Positions 15,830-23,619 of a DNA stretch of 30,062 nt are shown here, one piece after another (position 1 is the first letter of the stretch; each line of letters opens with the position of its first letter). The translations under genes and the position numbers were made by a program. Under the pieces are notes generated by a model. It was not told the origin of the DNA and ran no database searches. It saw nothing but the letters and a program-made list of their open reading frames with translations. The stretch lies in NCBI GenBank assembly GCA_964443825.1, contig CAYUEV010000017.1, positions 1 through 30,062 of the forward strand. Direction: 5' to 3'. The DNA comes from UBA1081 sp964443825. GTDB taxonomy: Bacteria; Bacillota; Clostridia; Oscillospirales; Acutalibacteraceae.

Positions 15830-16784
15830 AAATCCACCTCGCCGCCTCTAACGCGTGATATGTTATTATTTTATCGGCTCCCGCTCTCTTAAAAGACGTT
15901 AAATTTTCGAATATCACTTTTTTCTCATCTATATAACCCATCTTTGCCGCCGCTTTCACCATTGAGTACTCGCCGCTTACGTTATAGGCTAAAATAGGAA
16001 GATTTGTGTTTTGCCTCGCTCTTAAAATAATATCGCCGCACCCTAACGCGGGCTTTATTATTATTATATCCGCCCCCTCGCGTTGGTCGTCTTTTATTTC
16101 TCTTATAGCCTCTCGCCCGTTAGAATAATCCATTTGATACGTTTTTCTGTCGCCAAAAGCGGGAGACGACCCCGCGGCGTCCCTAAACGGGGCGTAATAG
16201 GAAGAGGCGAATTTCGCGCTGTAGCTCGCTATGGGAGTATAAACGAACCCGTTTTCATCTAAAGCCTTCCTGATAGCCGCTACCCGCCCGTCCATCATGT
16301 CGGACGGAGCTACAATATCCGCGCCGGCACGAGAGAGGGAAACCGCCGTTTTAGAGAGCAGTTTAAGAGTTTCGTCATTTAAAATTTCGCCGTCTTTTAC
16401 TACTCCGCAGTGTCCGTGCGACGTATACTCGCAAAGGCACGCGTCGGCGATTATAAGGATATCAGGGTAATTTTTAGATATATACCTTATGGCGTTTTGA
16501 GCGATTCCCTGTTCATCGTAAGCTTGCGACCCCATCTCGTCCTTATTTTTAGGAACTCCGAAGAGCAAAACGGATTTAATGCGAAATTTTGTAATTTCTT
16601 CTAAGATTTCATTAAGTCTGTCTATAGAATAGCGAAAAATTCCGGGCATAGAGGGAATTTCTTCTTTTATGTTTTCGCCTTCTTTTATGAATAGCGGGTA
16701 AACGAGATCGTCAGGGTAAATTTTAGTTTCCCTGACAAAATCTCTCATTTTTTCGCTTGTTCTGAGTTTTCTGAATCTCTCCAT
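15807..16784 (-). CDS. hemB: Porphobilinogen synthase (5-aminolevulinate dehydratase)
   Basis: The 325-residue enzyme condenses two 5-aminolevulinate molecules. The zinc-type cysteines C116, C118 and C126 (DACLCEYTSHGHC) are present. So are the Schiff-base lysines K191 (YSAKFASSYYAPFRDA) and K244 (IIKPALG), and the NVSGEYSM block. The frame overlaps the cobA-hemD end by 40 nt. AGAGGA lies 6 nt before the ATG, supporting this start. It is in the middle of the siroheme-precursor operon. Confidence 0.96.
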   Translation of the reverse strand: MERFRKLRTSEKMRDFVRETKIYPDDLVYPLFIKEGENIKEEIPSMPGIFRYSIDRLNEILEEITKFRIKSVLLFGVPKNKDEMGSQAYDEQGIAQNAIRYISKNYPDILIIADACLCEYTSHGHCGVVKDGEILNDETLKLLSKTAVSLSRAGADIVAPSDMMDGRVAAIRKALDENGFVYTPIASYSAKFASSYYAPFRDAAGSSPAFGDRKTYQMDYSNGREAIREIKDDQREGADIIIIKPALGCGDIILRARQNTNLPILAYNVSGEYSMVKAAAKMGYIDEKKVIFENLTSFKRAGADKIITYHALEAARWIYEENGKF

Positions 16785-18205
16785 ATTAGATCCTCTTTTA
16801 TAGCGTCCGCCACGCCGTCCGATAAAAAATTTTTCGGCGTAATAATCCTGCCGCCGTAATGCTTAATAAGCTCTTTTTTAGTTTCGCGCCCTATGACGAC
16901 CGCCGTCGCCCTGCCTATGGAATTTCCGTTTTCAAAGAAAAATCTTACGCCTTTTGGGGACGAAAAAACTATATAGTCGTCGTGGCGCTTTACGGGCGCG
17001 CTTTCTTTAAACGCGGTTTCATAAATAAAAATATCGTCAAAAGAAAAGTTGTGTTTTAAAAGCGCGTCGGTTAAAGCTTTAGAACCGTCTTTCGCCCTTA
17101 ATATAAGGATTTTGCCTTTTCCTTTGAAATTCTCGCAAATCTCTTCTCCTAAATTTTCCGCGTCGTATTCTTTTGGCGTAATATCGGGGTGAAAGCCGTT
17201 TTTTATTAAAGCTTCGGCCGTCTTCTTGCCGACGCAGGCGAAAGAAAGACCGGAAATACTTCGTAAGTCGGTTTTTCTTTTAAGAAGCGTTTCAAAAAAT
17301 ATGTTTACGCCTTTTTCGCTTGTAAAAACCAATAGGTCGTAACCTAAAAAATTTTTTGGGATATTCTCCTCGTGTTTTATTATTTTTATGGTTTCGAGTT
17401 TATTTACTAAAGCTCCCAACGTTTTAAGCTTAGGAGACAGAGAAGAAATAAAATCATTTGTTCCCGTAACAGTGACTGAAAATTTGTAGTTGGGGTTTAA
17501 ATTAAAAGACGCGGCGTCTCCAACGATAAGTATGGCGGGAGACTTTAAGTTCTCGATTTTTTTGTATATATCGGAAACAGTTCCGTCTATTCTCTTCGCG
17601 TCTTCAGAAAATCCGTTCGCCAAAACCGACGCGGGAGCGTTTTTATCTTTCCCGTTTCTAATAAGCGACAAGCATATATTTTTTATATTCCCAAGGGCCA
17701 TTAAAAAAACGAGCGTTCCGGGGATTTTAGCGTATAATGAGCAGTCGATTTCGGAACTTCCGGCTTCCCGTCCTGCGATTACCGTAAAAGAACGGGCGAC
17801 TCCCCTGAAAGTCAAAGGTATCCCGAAAAAAGCGGGAACCGCTGCGGCGGAACTAACGCCCGGTATTATTTCAAAGGGAACGTTTTCTTTTTTAAGAAAT
17901 AACGCTTCCTCCCCGCCTCTTCCAAAAACATACGGATCGCCGCACTTTAATCTTACCGTTCTTTTACCCATTCGGGCGTGTTTTAGTAAAAGAGCGTTTA
18001 TTTCGTCTTGACTAACGCTTTTTTGCCCCGCTCTTTTTCCGGCGTAAATTTTTTCGGAAGTTAAAGGCGCGTAATCCAAAAGAGAAATATCGATTAGAGC
18101 GTCGTATATTATTACGTCCGCCTCCGTTAAAGCTTTCAAGCCTTTTAACGTTATAAGATTTTCGCCGCATCCCGCCCCTACAAGCGATACGAATCCGTTA
18201 CTCAT
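16745..18205 (-). CDS. cobA/hemD: Fused uroporphyrinogen-III methyltransferase and uroporphyrinogen-III synthase
   Basis: The 486-residue two-domain protein starts with a SAM-dependent SUMT domain (about 1-240). Its motifs are SLVGAGCGENLITLKG, the RLKCGDPYVFGRGGEE block and IPGVSSAAAVPA. The C-terminal half (about 245-486) has the low-conservation HemD fold pattern, including VFTSEKGVNIFF and VFSSPKGVRFFF, two equivalent blocks of the bilobed synthase. The fusion closes the ring of hydroxymethylbilane and then methylates uroporphyrinogen III twice to precorrin-2, committing flux to siroheme or cobalamin. Such fusions are known in clostridia. The start overlaps the hemC end by 8 nt. Confidence 0.93.
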   Translation of the reverse strand: MSNGFVSLVGAGCGENLITLKGLKALTEADVIIYDALIDISLLDYAPLTSEKIYAGKRAGQKSVSQDEINALLLKHARMGKRTVRLKCGDPYVFGRGGEEALFLKKENVPFEIIPGVSSAAAVPAFFGIPLTFRGVARSFTVIAGREAGSSEIDCSLYAKIPGTLVFLMALGNIKNICLSLIRNGKDKNAPASVLANGFSEDAKRIDGTVSDIYKKIENLKSPAILIVGDAASFNLNPNYKFSVTVTGTNDFISSLSPKLKTLGALVNKLETIKIIKHEENIPKNFLGYDLLVFTSEKGVNIFFETLLKRKTDLRSISGLSFACVGKKTAEALIKNGFHPDITPKEYDAENLGEEICENFKGKGKILILRAKDGSKALTDALLKHNFSFDDIFIYETAFKESAPVKRHDDYIVFSSPKGVRFFFENGNSIGRATAVVIGRETKKELIKHYGGRIITPKNFLSDGVADAIKEDLIWRDSENSEQAKK

Positions 18206-19067
18206 AAAGTTTTGTCCTTAAAGCGTCGCAAATTTCTTTATAGTCGCCTAATTTTCCGCGTTCCGATAATCTTTTTCCGTTGTACATTACGTCTATTTTA
18301 ATATTTTCGTTATTTATTTCGGAATAAACTCCTAACGGAGCGCCGCAATCGGCGCCTAAAATAGACGCCATGTATCTTTCGGCTGTAAAACGGGCTTTTG
18401 TTTCACGGTCGCTTATTTTTTCGAGAGCCGATTTTATTTTTAAATCTTCTTCCCGACACTCGGCGGCTATTATCCCCTGGCACGCCGAAGGGATAAACTC
18501 TTCCGCGGAGAACACCCTCGTATCGAAGCCCGACAAATCGGCTTTTATTCTATCCAGTCCCGCTTTGGCGAGAATAATCGCGTCGTACTCCCCGTTCTCA
18601 AGTTTTTTAAGTCTTGTTAAAACGTTCCCTCTAATATTTGAAAATTCGGCGGACGGGTAAAATTTTTTACATTCCGCTATTCTTCTGGGGCTTCCCGTTC
18701 CGATTTTTATATTTTTTAAATTTTTTTTGCCTTTTCTAAAAATAATACAGTCCCTTGAGTCGCCCGCCTCGGGAGTTCCCGCGATCACAAGTCCCGGCGA
18801 TAGTTTATAGGGCAGATCTTTTCCGCTGTGAACGGCTATGTCGGCTTTTTTATCGAGTAAATATTTTTCGATTTCGACGACGAACAGCCCGTTGCCGCCG
18901 ATTTTTGTTAGAGGACTTACTCTGTCTATATCGCCTTTAGTCGCGACTTTAATGATTTTAAGTTCTTCTTTTAAAAATGAAAGCGCGTTTTTGACGATAT
19001 TGGCTTGATACAGCGAAAGTTCCCCGCTTCTCGCGGCGATTAAAATTTCCGGCGTTTTATTATCCAT
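18198..19067 (-). CDS. hemC: Hydroxymethylbilane synthase (porphobilinogen deaminase)
   Basis: The 289-residue enzyme polymerises four porphobilinogens. The dipyrromethane-cofactor cysteine is C241 in LGADCGAPLGVY. The catalytic-loop segment reads AVHSGKDLP, with the Asp retained though the usual HSLKD is changed. GTGSPRR, and FIPSACQG near residue 196, are conserved. It is slightly shorter than the usual 300-310, mainly at the C-terminus. The start lies one base after the preceding dehydrogenase gene. Confidence 0.95.
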   Translation of the reverse strand: MDNKTPEILIAARSGELSLYQANIVKNALSFLKEELKIIKVATKGDIDRVSPLTKIGGNGLFVVEIEKYLLDKKADIAVHSGKDLPYKLSPGLVIAGTPEAGDSRDCIIFRKGKKNLKNIKIGTGSPRRIAECKKFYPSAEFSNIRGNVLTRLKKLENGEYDAIILAKAGLDRIKADLSGFDTRVFSAEEFIPSACQGIIAAECREEDLKIKSALEKISDRETKARFTAERYMASILGADCGAPLGVYSEINNENIKIDVMYNGKRLSERGKLGDYKEICDALRTKLYE

Positions 19068-19068
19068 T

Positions 19069-19611
19069 TTAAGAAAAAAGTTCCTCTATTCGCCTGATAA
19101 GAAGTTCTTTAATTTCGTCCTTTTCTGTTTTTGACGATAAAAGTTCTTGCCTGTATGACGATAGTTCATTAAGAGCGTCTCCTGTGTTTTTGGGGAGAAC
19201 GTTCTCGATTTTATTTTTTATATATCCGCTAAAAATAGGCGCTTTTCCGTTTGTGGATACTGTTACGACAAGGTCGCCCTTTTTTATAACCGCGGGAAAA
19301 ATAAAAGTGGAGTCGCCGGGGGAATCGACCGCGTTTACAGGGATATTTTTTGCTTTGCAAACGGACGCGATATTTTTATTAAGGAATTTATCGTCAGTCG
19401 CGCAAATTACAATATCGGCGTCGTCCAAGTCGGAATAATCGAAGCCGCGCTTTTTAACGGGGACGGCGCTAATATCGGTTTCTTTCGCGACTACAGTTAT
19501 GTTTTTTGTAAAAAGGAGAAGTTTAGACAATTTTCTTTTAGCCGTCTCCCCGCCGCCCACAATTAAAACTCTTTTATTATCTATATCGCTTAAAAAGGGA
19601 AAAAACGTCAT
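19069..19611 (-). CDS. Precorrin-2 dehydrogenase (Met8/CysG N-terminal family)
   Basis: The 180-residue protein has a Rossmann motif VLIVGGGETAKRK near residue 15 and an ICATDDKFLN block. It also has NAVDSPGDSTFIFPAV followed by KGDLVVTVSTNGKAPI, which place it in the SirC/CysG-N/Met8 family oxidising precorrin-2 to sirohydrochlorin with NAD+. Some relatives (Met8p, CysG) also insert iron. No separate ferrochelatase is in the window, so it may be bifunctional. The start overlaps the hemA stop by 4 nt (ATGA). Confidence 0.92.
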   Translation of the reverse strand: MTFFPFLSDIDNKRVLIVGGGETAKRKLSKLLLFTKNITVVAKETDISAVPVKKRGFDYSDLDDADIVICATDDKFLNKNIASVCKAKNIPVNAVDSPGDSTFIFPAVIKKGDLVVTVSTNGKAPIFSGYIKNKIENVLPKNTGDALNELSSYRQELLSSKTEKDEIKELLIRRIEELFS

Positions 19612-20714
19612 TTTAAGCCTCTCATTTTATTAAGAACTTTTAAAAAGCTCTCGAACTCATTGGAATCGGCGGCTTCCCGATAATTATAAACAAATTGTTT
19701 CGTCTTTTCGTCCAAGTCGGTAAAAAGCGGCAAGGCGTCTCTAAAAGCGAGTTCTTTTATAAGTTCGTCTACAGATTTATCGATAATGATTTCGGTAAGA
19801 TTCAAATTTTGCGACTTTGCTATAGAATTTTTTAAAGCCATGTCCTTAAAATCGTCCATATCCAAAAGCTTAACAAATGGCAGTTTGGCGACGTCCGGGT
19901 CAATATCGCGGGGAACGGCCAAATCTATAAAAAGCCTTTTTTTGGGAGAGAGATTTTTAACGGACTCAAAAGTTACGGTAAGATGCGGGCTTTTTGTGGC
20001 GCTCACTATAATATCCATCTCGTCCATTAAAATAAATCTCTTATCATATGGAGCGAGAGTTATATTTTTGTTAGAGATCATATGTTTTCTGACGGTCGCG
20101 AAAATATTAAAAGAGCCGAAAGAGAGAAGATTTTTTATAACTTTACCGCCTATCTCGCCGCTCCCGCCTAAAATAAGGACTCTCATATTATTGCCTTCGG
20201 AAAATTCCTTACAGACGCTAGCCGCTAAAGTCCCTAAAGACACGGACGTTTTGCCCTTATAGGTTTCGGTTTTTGATTTTTTCGCGCAAGTTACGGCGGC
20301 TTTAAAAATAGTGTTAAAGTTTTTTTCGGTAAAGCCCTCGTTCCTTGAAAACTCGAACGCCTCTTTGACCTGTCTTAAAATTTCGTCTTCGCCTTTTAAA
20401 GGGGAATCCATGCCGCAAGTTACCGAAAAAAGACGGCGTATCGCTTTATTTCCTTCGTAACACAGCATTTTCGTTTTTATTTCTTCTAACGGGACGCCTG
20501 AAAATGAAGACAAAGCCGGAGGAACTAAAGAAAAATCCCCTTCGCCGTAAATTTCGCACCTTGAGCACGTAAAAAGATAAACCGCTTCTTTGATACCCGA
20601 CGATTTAAGGCTTTTTAAAAAGTCTTTTCGCGTTTGATCGTCAAACGAAAATCTCGATCTCTCGTCCGCATTCTCGGTGCGGTAACTTAAAGAAAGCGCA
20701 AACAATAATGCCAC
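19608..20714 (-). CDS. hemA: Glutamyl-tRNA reductase
   Basis: The 368-residue protein reduces glutamyl-tRNA(Glu) to glutamate-1-semialdehyde. The catalytic cysteine is C50 in LFTCSRCEIYG, where the usual TCNRTE is altered to TCSRCE. The block LFSVTCGMDSPLKGEDEILRQVKEAF and a Rossmann motif VLILGGSGEIGGKV follow. At 368 residues it is shorter than E. coli HemA (about 418), mostly at the C-terminal dimerisation domain. The frame opens with GTG 20712-20714. The sequence AGGGTGG inside it also suits initiation at TTG 20703-20705, so the exact start is uncertain by three residues. It is the first gene of the operon. Confidence 0.93.
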   Translation of the reverse strand: MALLFALSLSYRTENADERSRFSFDDQTRKDFLKSLKSSGIKEAVYLFTCSRCEIYGEGDFSLVPPALSSFSGVPLEEIKTKMLCYEGNKAIRRLFSVTCGMDSPLKGEDEILRQVKEAFEFSRNEGFTEKNFNTIFKAAVTCAKKSKTETYKGKTSVSLGTLAASVCKEFSEGNNMRVLILGGSGEIGGKVIKNLLSFGSFNIFATVRKHMISNKNITLAPYDKRFILMDEMDIIVSATKSPHLTVTFESVKNLSPKKRLFIDLAVPRDIDPDVAKLPFVKLLDMDDFKDMALKNSIAKSQNLNLTEIIIDKSVDELIKELAFRDALPLFTDLDEKTKQFVYNYREAADSNEFESFLKVLNKMRGLK

Positions 20715-20741
20715 CCTAAACCTATAGATTTAATGTGTATT

Positions 20742-20770
20742 AATATAGCATGTAGATTGTGTTTTGTCAA
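20742..20770 (-). promoter_or_regulatory. Promoter of the hemA-hemL operon
   Basis: On the minus strand TTGACA (20765-20770) and TATATT (20742-20747) are separated by exactly 17 bp, giving a leader of about 25 nt before hemA. Confidence 0.8.
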
Positions 20771-20787
20771 GCGGTATATCGGTAGAA

Positions 20788-20938
20788 CGACCGTTTAGCC
20801 GGCGAGCGTTTTAATCGGCGAACGACTGAACTGAAAACGTTTAAACGGCGATCTTTAAATTGCCGATCGTTCAAATTGAAGTTCGTTAAGTTGACGGTTG
20901 TCTAAGTTATAGTCATAAAAATCGGTCGTTTAAATTTT
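20788..20938. repeat. Degenerate 15-bp tandem repeat array, about ten units
   Basis: The stretch divides into consecutive units of 15 bp (two of 16, one of 14) with a consensus close to CGATCGTTTAAATTG. Clear units start at 20788, 20834, 20849, 20864 and 20923. There are no unique spacers, so it is not CRISPR. No open frame spans it, although the 15-bp period would encode five-residue repeats. It sits just upstream of the hem promoter and ends near the scaffold gap, so it may continue beyond. Confidence 0.65.
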
Positions 20939-20953
20939 AGACGTAAAACAAAA

Positions 20954-21053
20954 NNNNNNNNNNNNNNNNNNNNNNNNNNNNNNNNNNNNNNNNNNNNNNN
21001 NNNNNNNNNNNNNNNNNNNNNNNNNNNNNNNNNNNNNNNNNNNNNNNNNNNNN
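20954..21053. other. Scaffold gap (100 N)
   Basis: Exactly 100 unresolved bases of unknown true length. Any terminator of the lipoprotein gene would lie here. Confidence 0.99.
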
Positions 21054-21059
21054 TTCGAT

Positions 21060-21944
21060 TTAAGAAACTGAAAAAAGATTAAGTATCGAAGGAGACTTCG
21101 TAAGACCGTTTAAAACAATAGGGCTAAAGACCTCTCCCGCGAAAACGGAAACAATAAAGTTCATTTGCCTTAAGCCTTCTGCGTCGTAAACATCTATAAT
21201 TTTAAGCTCGCCGTTTAAAGTGTAAATCCTGATAGTGCCGTACTCGGTTTTATAAACAGAACATAAGTATTCCGTTCCGTCTACCGTCGCTTTATTTTCC
21301 GAGTACTCGCCGCCCTCAATGTACTGTGAAAAGTCCATATTTTGGTCAAAATTCGCCATCATGCTCTTTAAGTCAGCTATATCGGTACTGCTTAAGTTTA
21401 TGCCGTAAGCGGAAAGGCTCTTTAAAACTTCGTCAAGGTTGTCTATCGCCGCGTCGTCTATCACAGCGTAAGAATTTGTGGCGTTGTTTACAAGGTAAGG
21501 AACTGAGTCAAGATAAATTATCGACATTTTCATTTGATTGGAGTTCATTTCCAATCTGTAGTTATCGCCGTCGCAGGTCATTTTAGCGTCAACCGTTTCG
21601 CCGCTCGTAAGATTCATGGTTCCCGAGATATAAAAGCGTTTGCTTGACAACGTGTCGATTATGCCTTGTATAGACGACCCGTCGGCGGGCGCGGCGGTAG
21701 TTTCCTGAGGCTTAGTAGTAGCGGCGGCGGCGGTAGTAGTAGCGGGGGCTAAAGTCGTGGTTTCTTTTGTTTCGGGCTCTTTTGTTTCTTTTTCAGTCGT
21801 TTCTATGGTTTCCGTAGTTTCGGGGGCTTGCGTGTCCGGCTCCGTCGTTTCATTTTCTTCTTTTTTTTTGCACCCGAAGAATAAAAAGCAAATTAAAAAA
21901 GAGAGCAGAACGCACAAGACTTTCTTTAATACGTTTTTATACAT
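21060..21944 (-). CDS. Secreted lipoprotein of unknown function
   Basis: The 294-residue protein has a lipoprotein signal peptide ending in the lipobox FFGC with C25 as the lipidated residue. A Thr/Glu/Pro/Ala-rich linker follows (about 29-90), then a globular domain of about 200 residues (YISGTMNLTSGETVDAKMT onward) with alternating beta-strand character. The pattern recalls LolA/LppX-like lipoprotein folds, but I do not assign a function. I choose ATG 21942-21944 because AGAGG lies 8 nt upstream; the in-frame GTG at 21953 abuts that same site. The stop lies 7 bp from the scaffold gap, so the frame is complete. Confidence 0.8.
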   Translation of the reverse strand: MYKNVLKKVLCVLLSFLICFLFFGCKKKEENETTEPDTQAPETTETIETTEKETKEPETKETTTLAPATTTAAAATTKPQETTAAPADGSSIQGIIDTLSSKRFYISGTMNLTSGETVDAKMTCDGDNYRLEMNSNQMKMSIIYLDSVPYLVNNATNSYAVIDDAAIDNLDEVLKSLSAYGINLSSTDIADLKSMMANFDQNMDFSQYIEGGEYSENKATVDGTEYLCSVYKTEYGTIRIYTLNGELKIIDVYDAEGLRQMNFIVSVFAGEVFSPIVLNGLTKSPSILNLFSVS

Positions 21945-22011
21945 ATTACGCACCTCTTAACAATAATATGATATTATATTACCCTAATGTAAACCAAATA
22001 TTAACTGAGAT

Positions 22012-23448
22012 TTATATCGCGAGACCTTTTTTTAAAAGTTCCGTTTCCCCGTTGTCCTTTAAAACGTAAAGATCGAAAAGTCCCGCGCCGCCGCCTTGAT
22101 TTTTTTTGTAGTAAACGCTGTTTTTTAAAATTTCACATTCCGACGCGTTTTCGTCGATTTCCACGGGGGCTTTGAATTTCTGAACTTCGTATAACGCGCC
22201 GTCGATCAAAATAAAAATTACTTTTCCCTCTGAAGTTATATAAAATTTTAAAACGCCGGACGCGAACATTCTTGTTTTGTCGTTATGAAACCCGTAAAGC
22301 TCGTTTTTATTGTTGACAAAGTAAATATATTCGTTGTCTTTCGTAGATGAAACTTTCGTAACGTCGCTCGAAATAGTTATACCTTCCGATTTTTTGTAAA
22401 GGTTGAGCAGACCGTCCGCGGACACGGCGAGAAGATTCCCATTTCTTGCTATAGAGTAGTTTTTTATATATTCGCCTATTTCCGAACTTTTGCCGTCGCT
22501 TGAAAGATAAAAAATGTCATAGCCGTCTTTGTTTTTGGAAGCGTAATAAAGATCGGTAAGATTTTTATTTTTAACTACCATGGCTCTGTCCCGAGAATCC
22601 AGAAAATATTCTTCTTTGTCGTAAGTTTGGGGTTTTGACGCGTTCTTGCCGATTCTTAAACGACTCGTTCCTTCTTTAGAGACGTAAGTATAAGATCCGT
22701 CCGAAAATACGACGTTTTTTAAGTCGGGGGAAAAATATAAGTCAAAATCTTCGGCGCCTGAACAAAGCTTTGACTTCATCCCGCCGTCTTTATTTAACAG
22801 GCAAAGAGAGCCGTCGCCTGAAAAGACGTAAATGAAGTTTAAGTTATCGGACGCGGCTAAAGGAGAGTAATTATCGCCTAAGCGCTTTGTCTTGGCGCCG
22901 CTGTTTAAGTAGAGTTTTGAAGAGCCGTTCTCGTCTTTGGAGTAAAGGACGTTTTTGCCGTTTGGGGACAGTGTAAACTCTTTTACGCCTTCGTCGATAT
23001 TTTGGAGTTTTTTAGAGCGCAAATTGAATTTATAAAATTTAAAATCGCTATCGATAAAAGCGACGGTTTCGCCTTGGTACGATATTTGAAAGCCGTTTTC
23101 GCAATTTTCCGAAATTTTTTCACAAAAATCGCCGTCAGAAGCATATAAAGCGTATGAGGAGTTATTTGACGTCAAGACGGCTAAAGACGATCTGTTTTCG
23201 CAAAATTTAATTGACGCTATGCCCCTGCCGCTTGCGCCTAAAGGCGTTTCTTTTCCGTTTTTAAAAATTACCGACTTGCTTTCGGACGGGGAATAATATA
23301 TCGAAAGCTCACCTTCAGAGTCTGAAAGGGAAAACGCTAAAATAGCGGTAAAGAGGATTATCGCAAAAGATATTATTAAAACTTTAGCGAAAACAGGGAA
23401 TTCTTTATTTTTAGACGGCGCGTTATTGTTTTCGTCGGAGCGTTCCAA
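22012..23448 (-). CDS. Membrane-anchored extracytoplasmic protein with beta-propeller-like repeats
   Basis: The 478-residue protein has a short cytoplasmic N-terminus, one transmembrane segment (about residues 21-42), and a large outer domain. The outer domain is built of repeated blocks such as FTLSPNGKNVLYSKDENG, YFSPDLKNVVFSDG and SIARNGNLLAVSADG. These resemble TolB/WD40-like propeller blades, so a sensing or scaffolding role is possible; no catalytic motif is seen. Initiation is at TTG 23446-23448, supported by AAGGGGAG about 7 nt upstream. It lies 58 bp or more before the lipoprotein gene on the same strand and may share a transcript with it. Confidence 0.75.
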   Translation of the reverse strand: MERSDENNNAPSKNKEFPVFAKVLIISFAIILFTAILAFSLSDSEGELSIYYSPSESKSVIFKNGKETPLGASGRGIASIKFCENRSSLAVLTSNNSSYALYASDGDFCEKISENCENGFQISYQGETVAFIDSDFKFYKFNLRSKKLQNIDEGVKEFTLSPNGKNVLYSKDENGSSKLYLNSGAKTKRLGDNYSPLAASDNLNFIYVFSGDGSLCLLNKDGGMKSKLCSGAEDFDLYFSPDLKNVVFSDGSYTYVSKEGTSRLRIGKNASKPQTYDKEEYFLDSRDRAMVVKNKNLTDLYYASKNKDGYDIFYLSSDGKSSEIGEYIKNYSIARNGNLLAVSADGLLNLYKKSEGITISSDVTKVSSTKDNEYIYFVNNKNELYGFHNDKTRMFASGVLKFYITSEGKVIFILIDGALYEVQKFKAPVEIDENASECEILKNSVYYKKNQGGGAGLFDLYVLKDNGETELLKKGLAI

Positions 23449-23480
23449 ACGTTTCTCCCCTTTTAACCTGTACTGTAATA

Positions 23481-23509
23481 ATTAAAACATAAAATCAAAA
23501 ATATTGCAA
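23481..23509 (-). promoter_or_regulatory. Putative promoter of the propeller-like gene
   Basis: On the minus strand TTGCAA (23504-23509) and TTTAAT (23481-23486) are spaced 17 bp apart, upstream of the TTG start. The -35 match is weak. Confidence 0.45.
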
Positions 23510-23554
23510 CATTTAAAAATAAATAAATATTTTTTGTTAAATTAGGTATTTATA

Positions 23555-23583
23555 TTTACAAATCGGTTTAGTTATTGTATAAT
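23555..23583 (+). promoter_or_regulatory. Promoter of the beta-helix surface protein gene
   Basis: TTTACA (23555-23560) and a perfect TATAAT (23578-23583) are separated by 17 bp. AGGAGG at 23607-23612 gives a strong ribosome binding site for the ATG at 23620. The 171-bp region is shared with the divergent propeller-like gene. Confidence 0.75.
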
Positions 23584-23619
23584 ACATTTGTATAAAGGTT
23601 TCTGTCAGGAGGAATCGTT

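Noticed and set aside
20788..20938. CRISPR array
   Set aside because: The repeats are 15 bp, degenerate and contiguous, with no unique spacers and no cas genes.
20788..20938. Intact pentapeptide-repeat protein gene
   Set aside because: Five-residue periodicity can be read in some frames, but stops and 14/16-bp units break all of them; no start or ribosome binding site is present.
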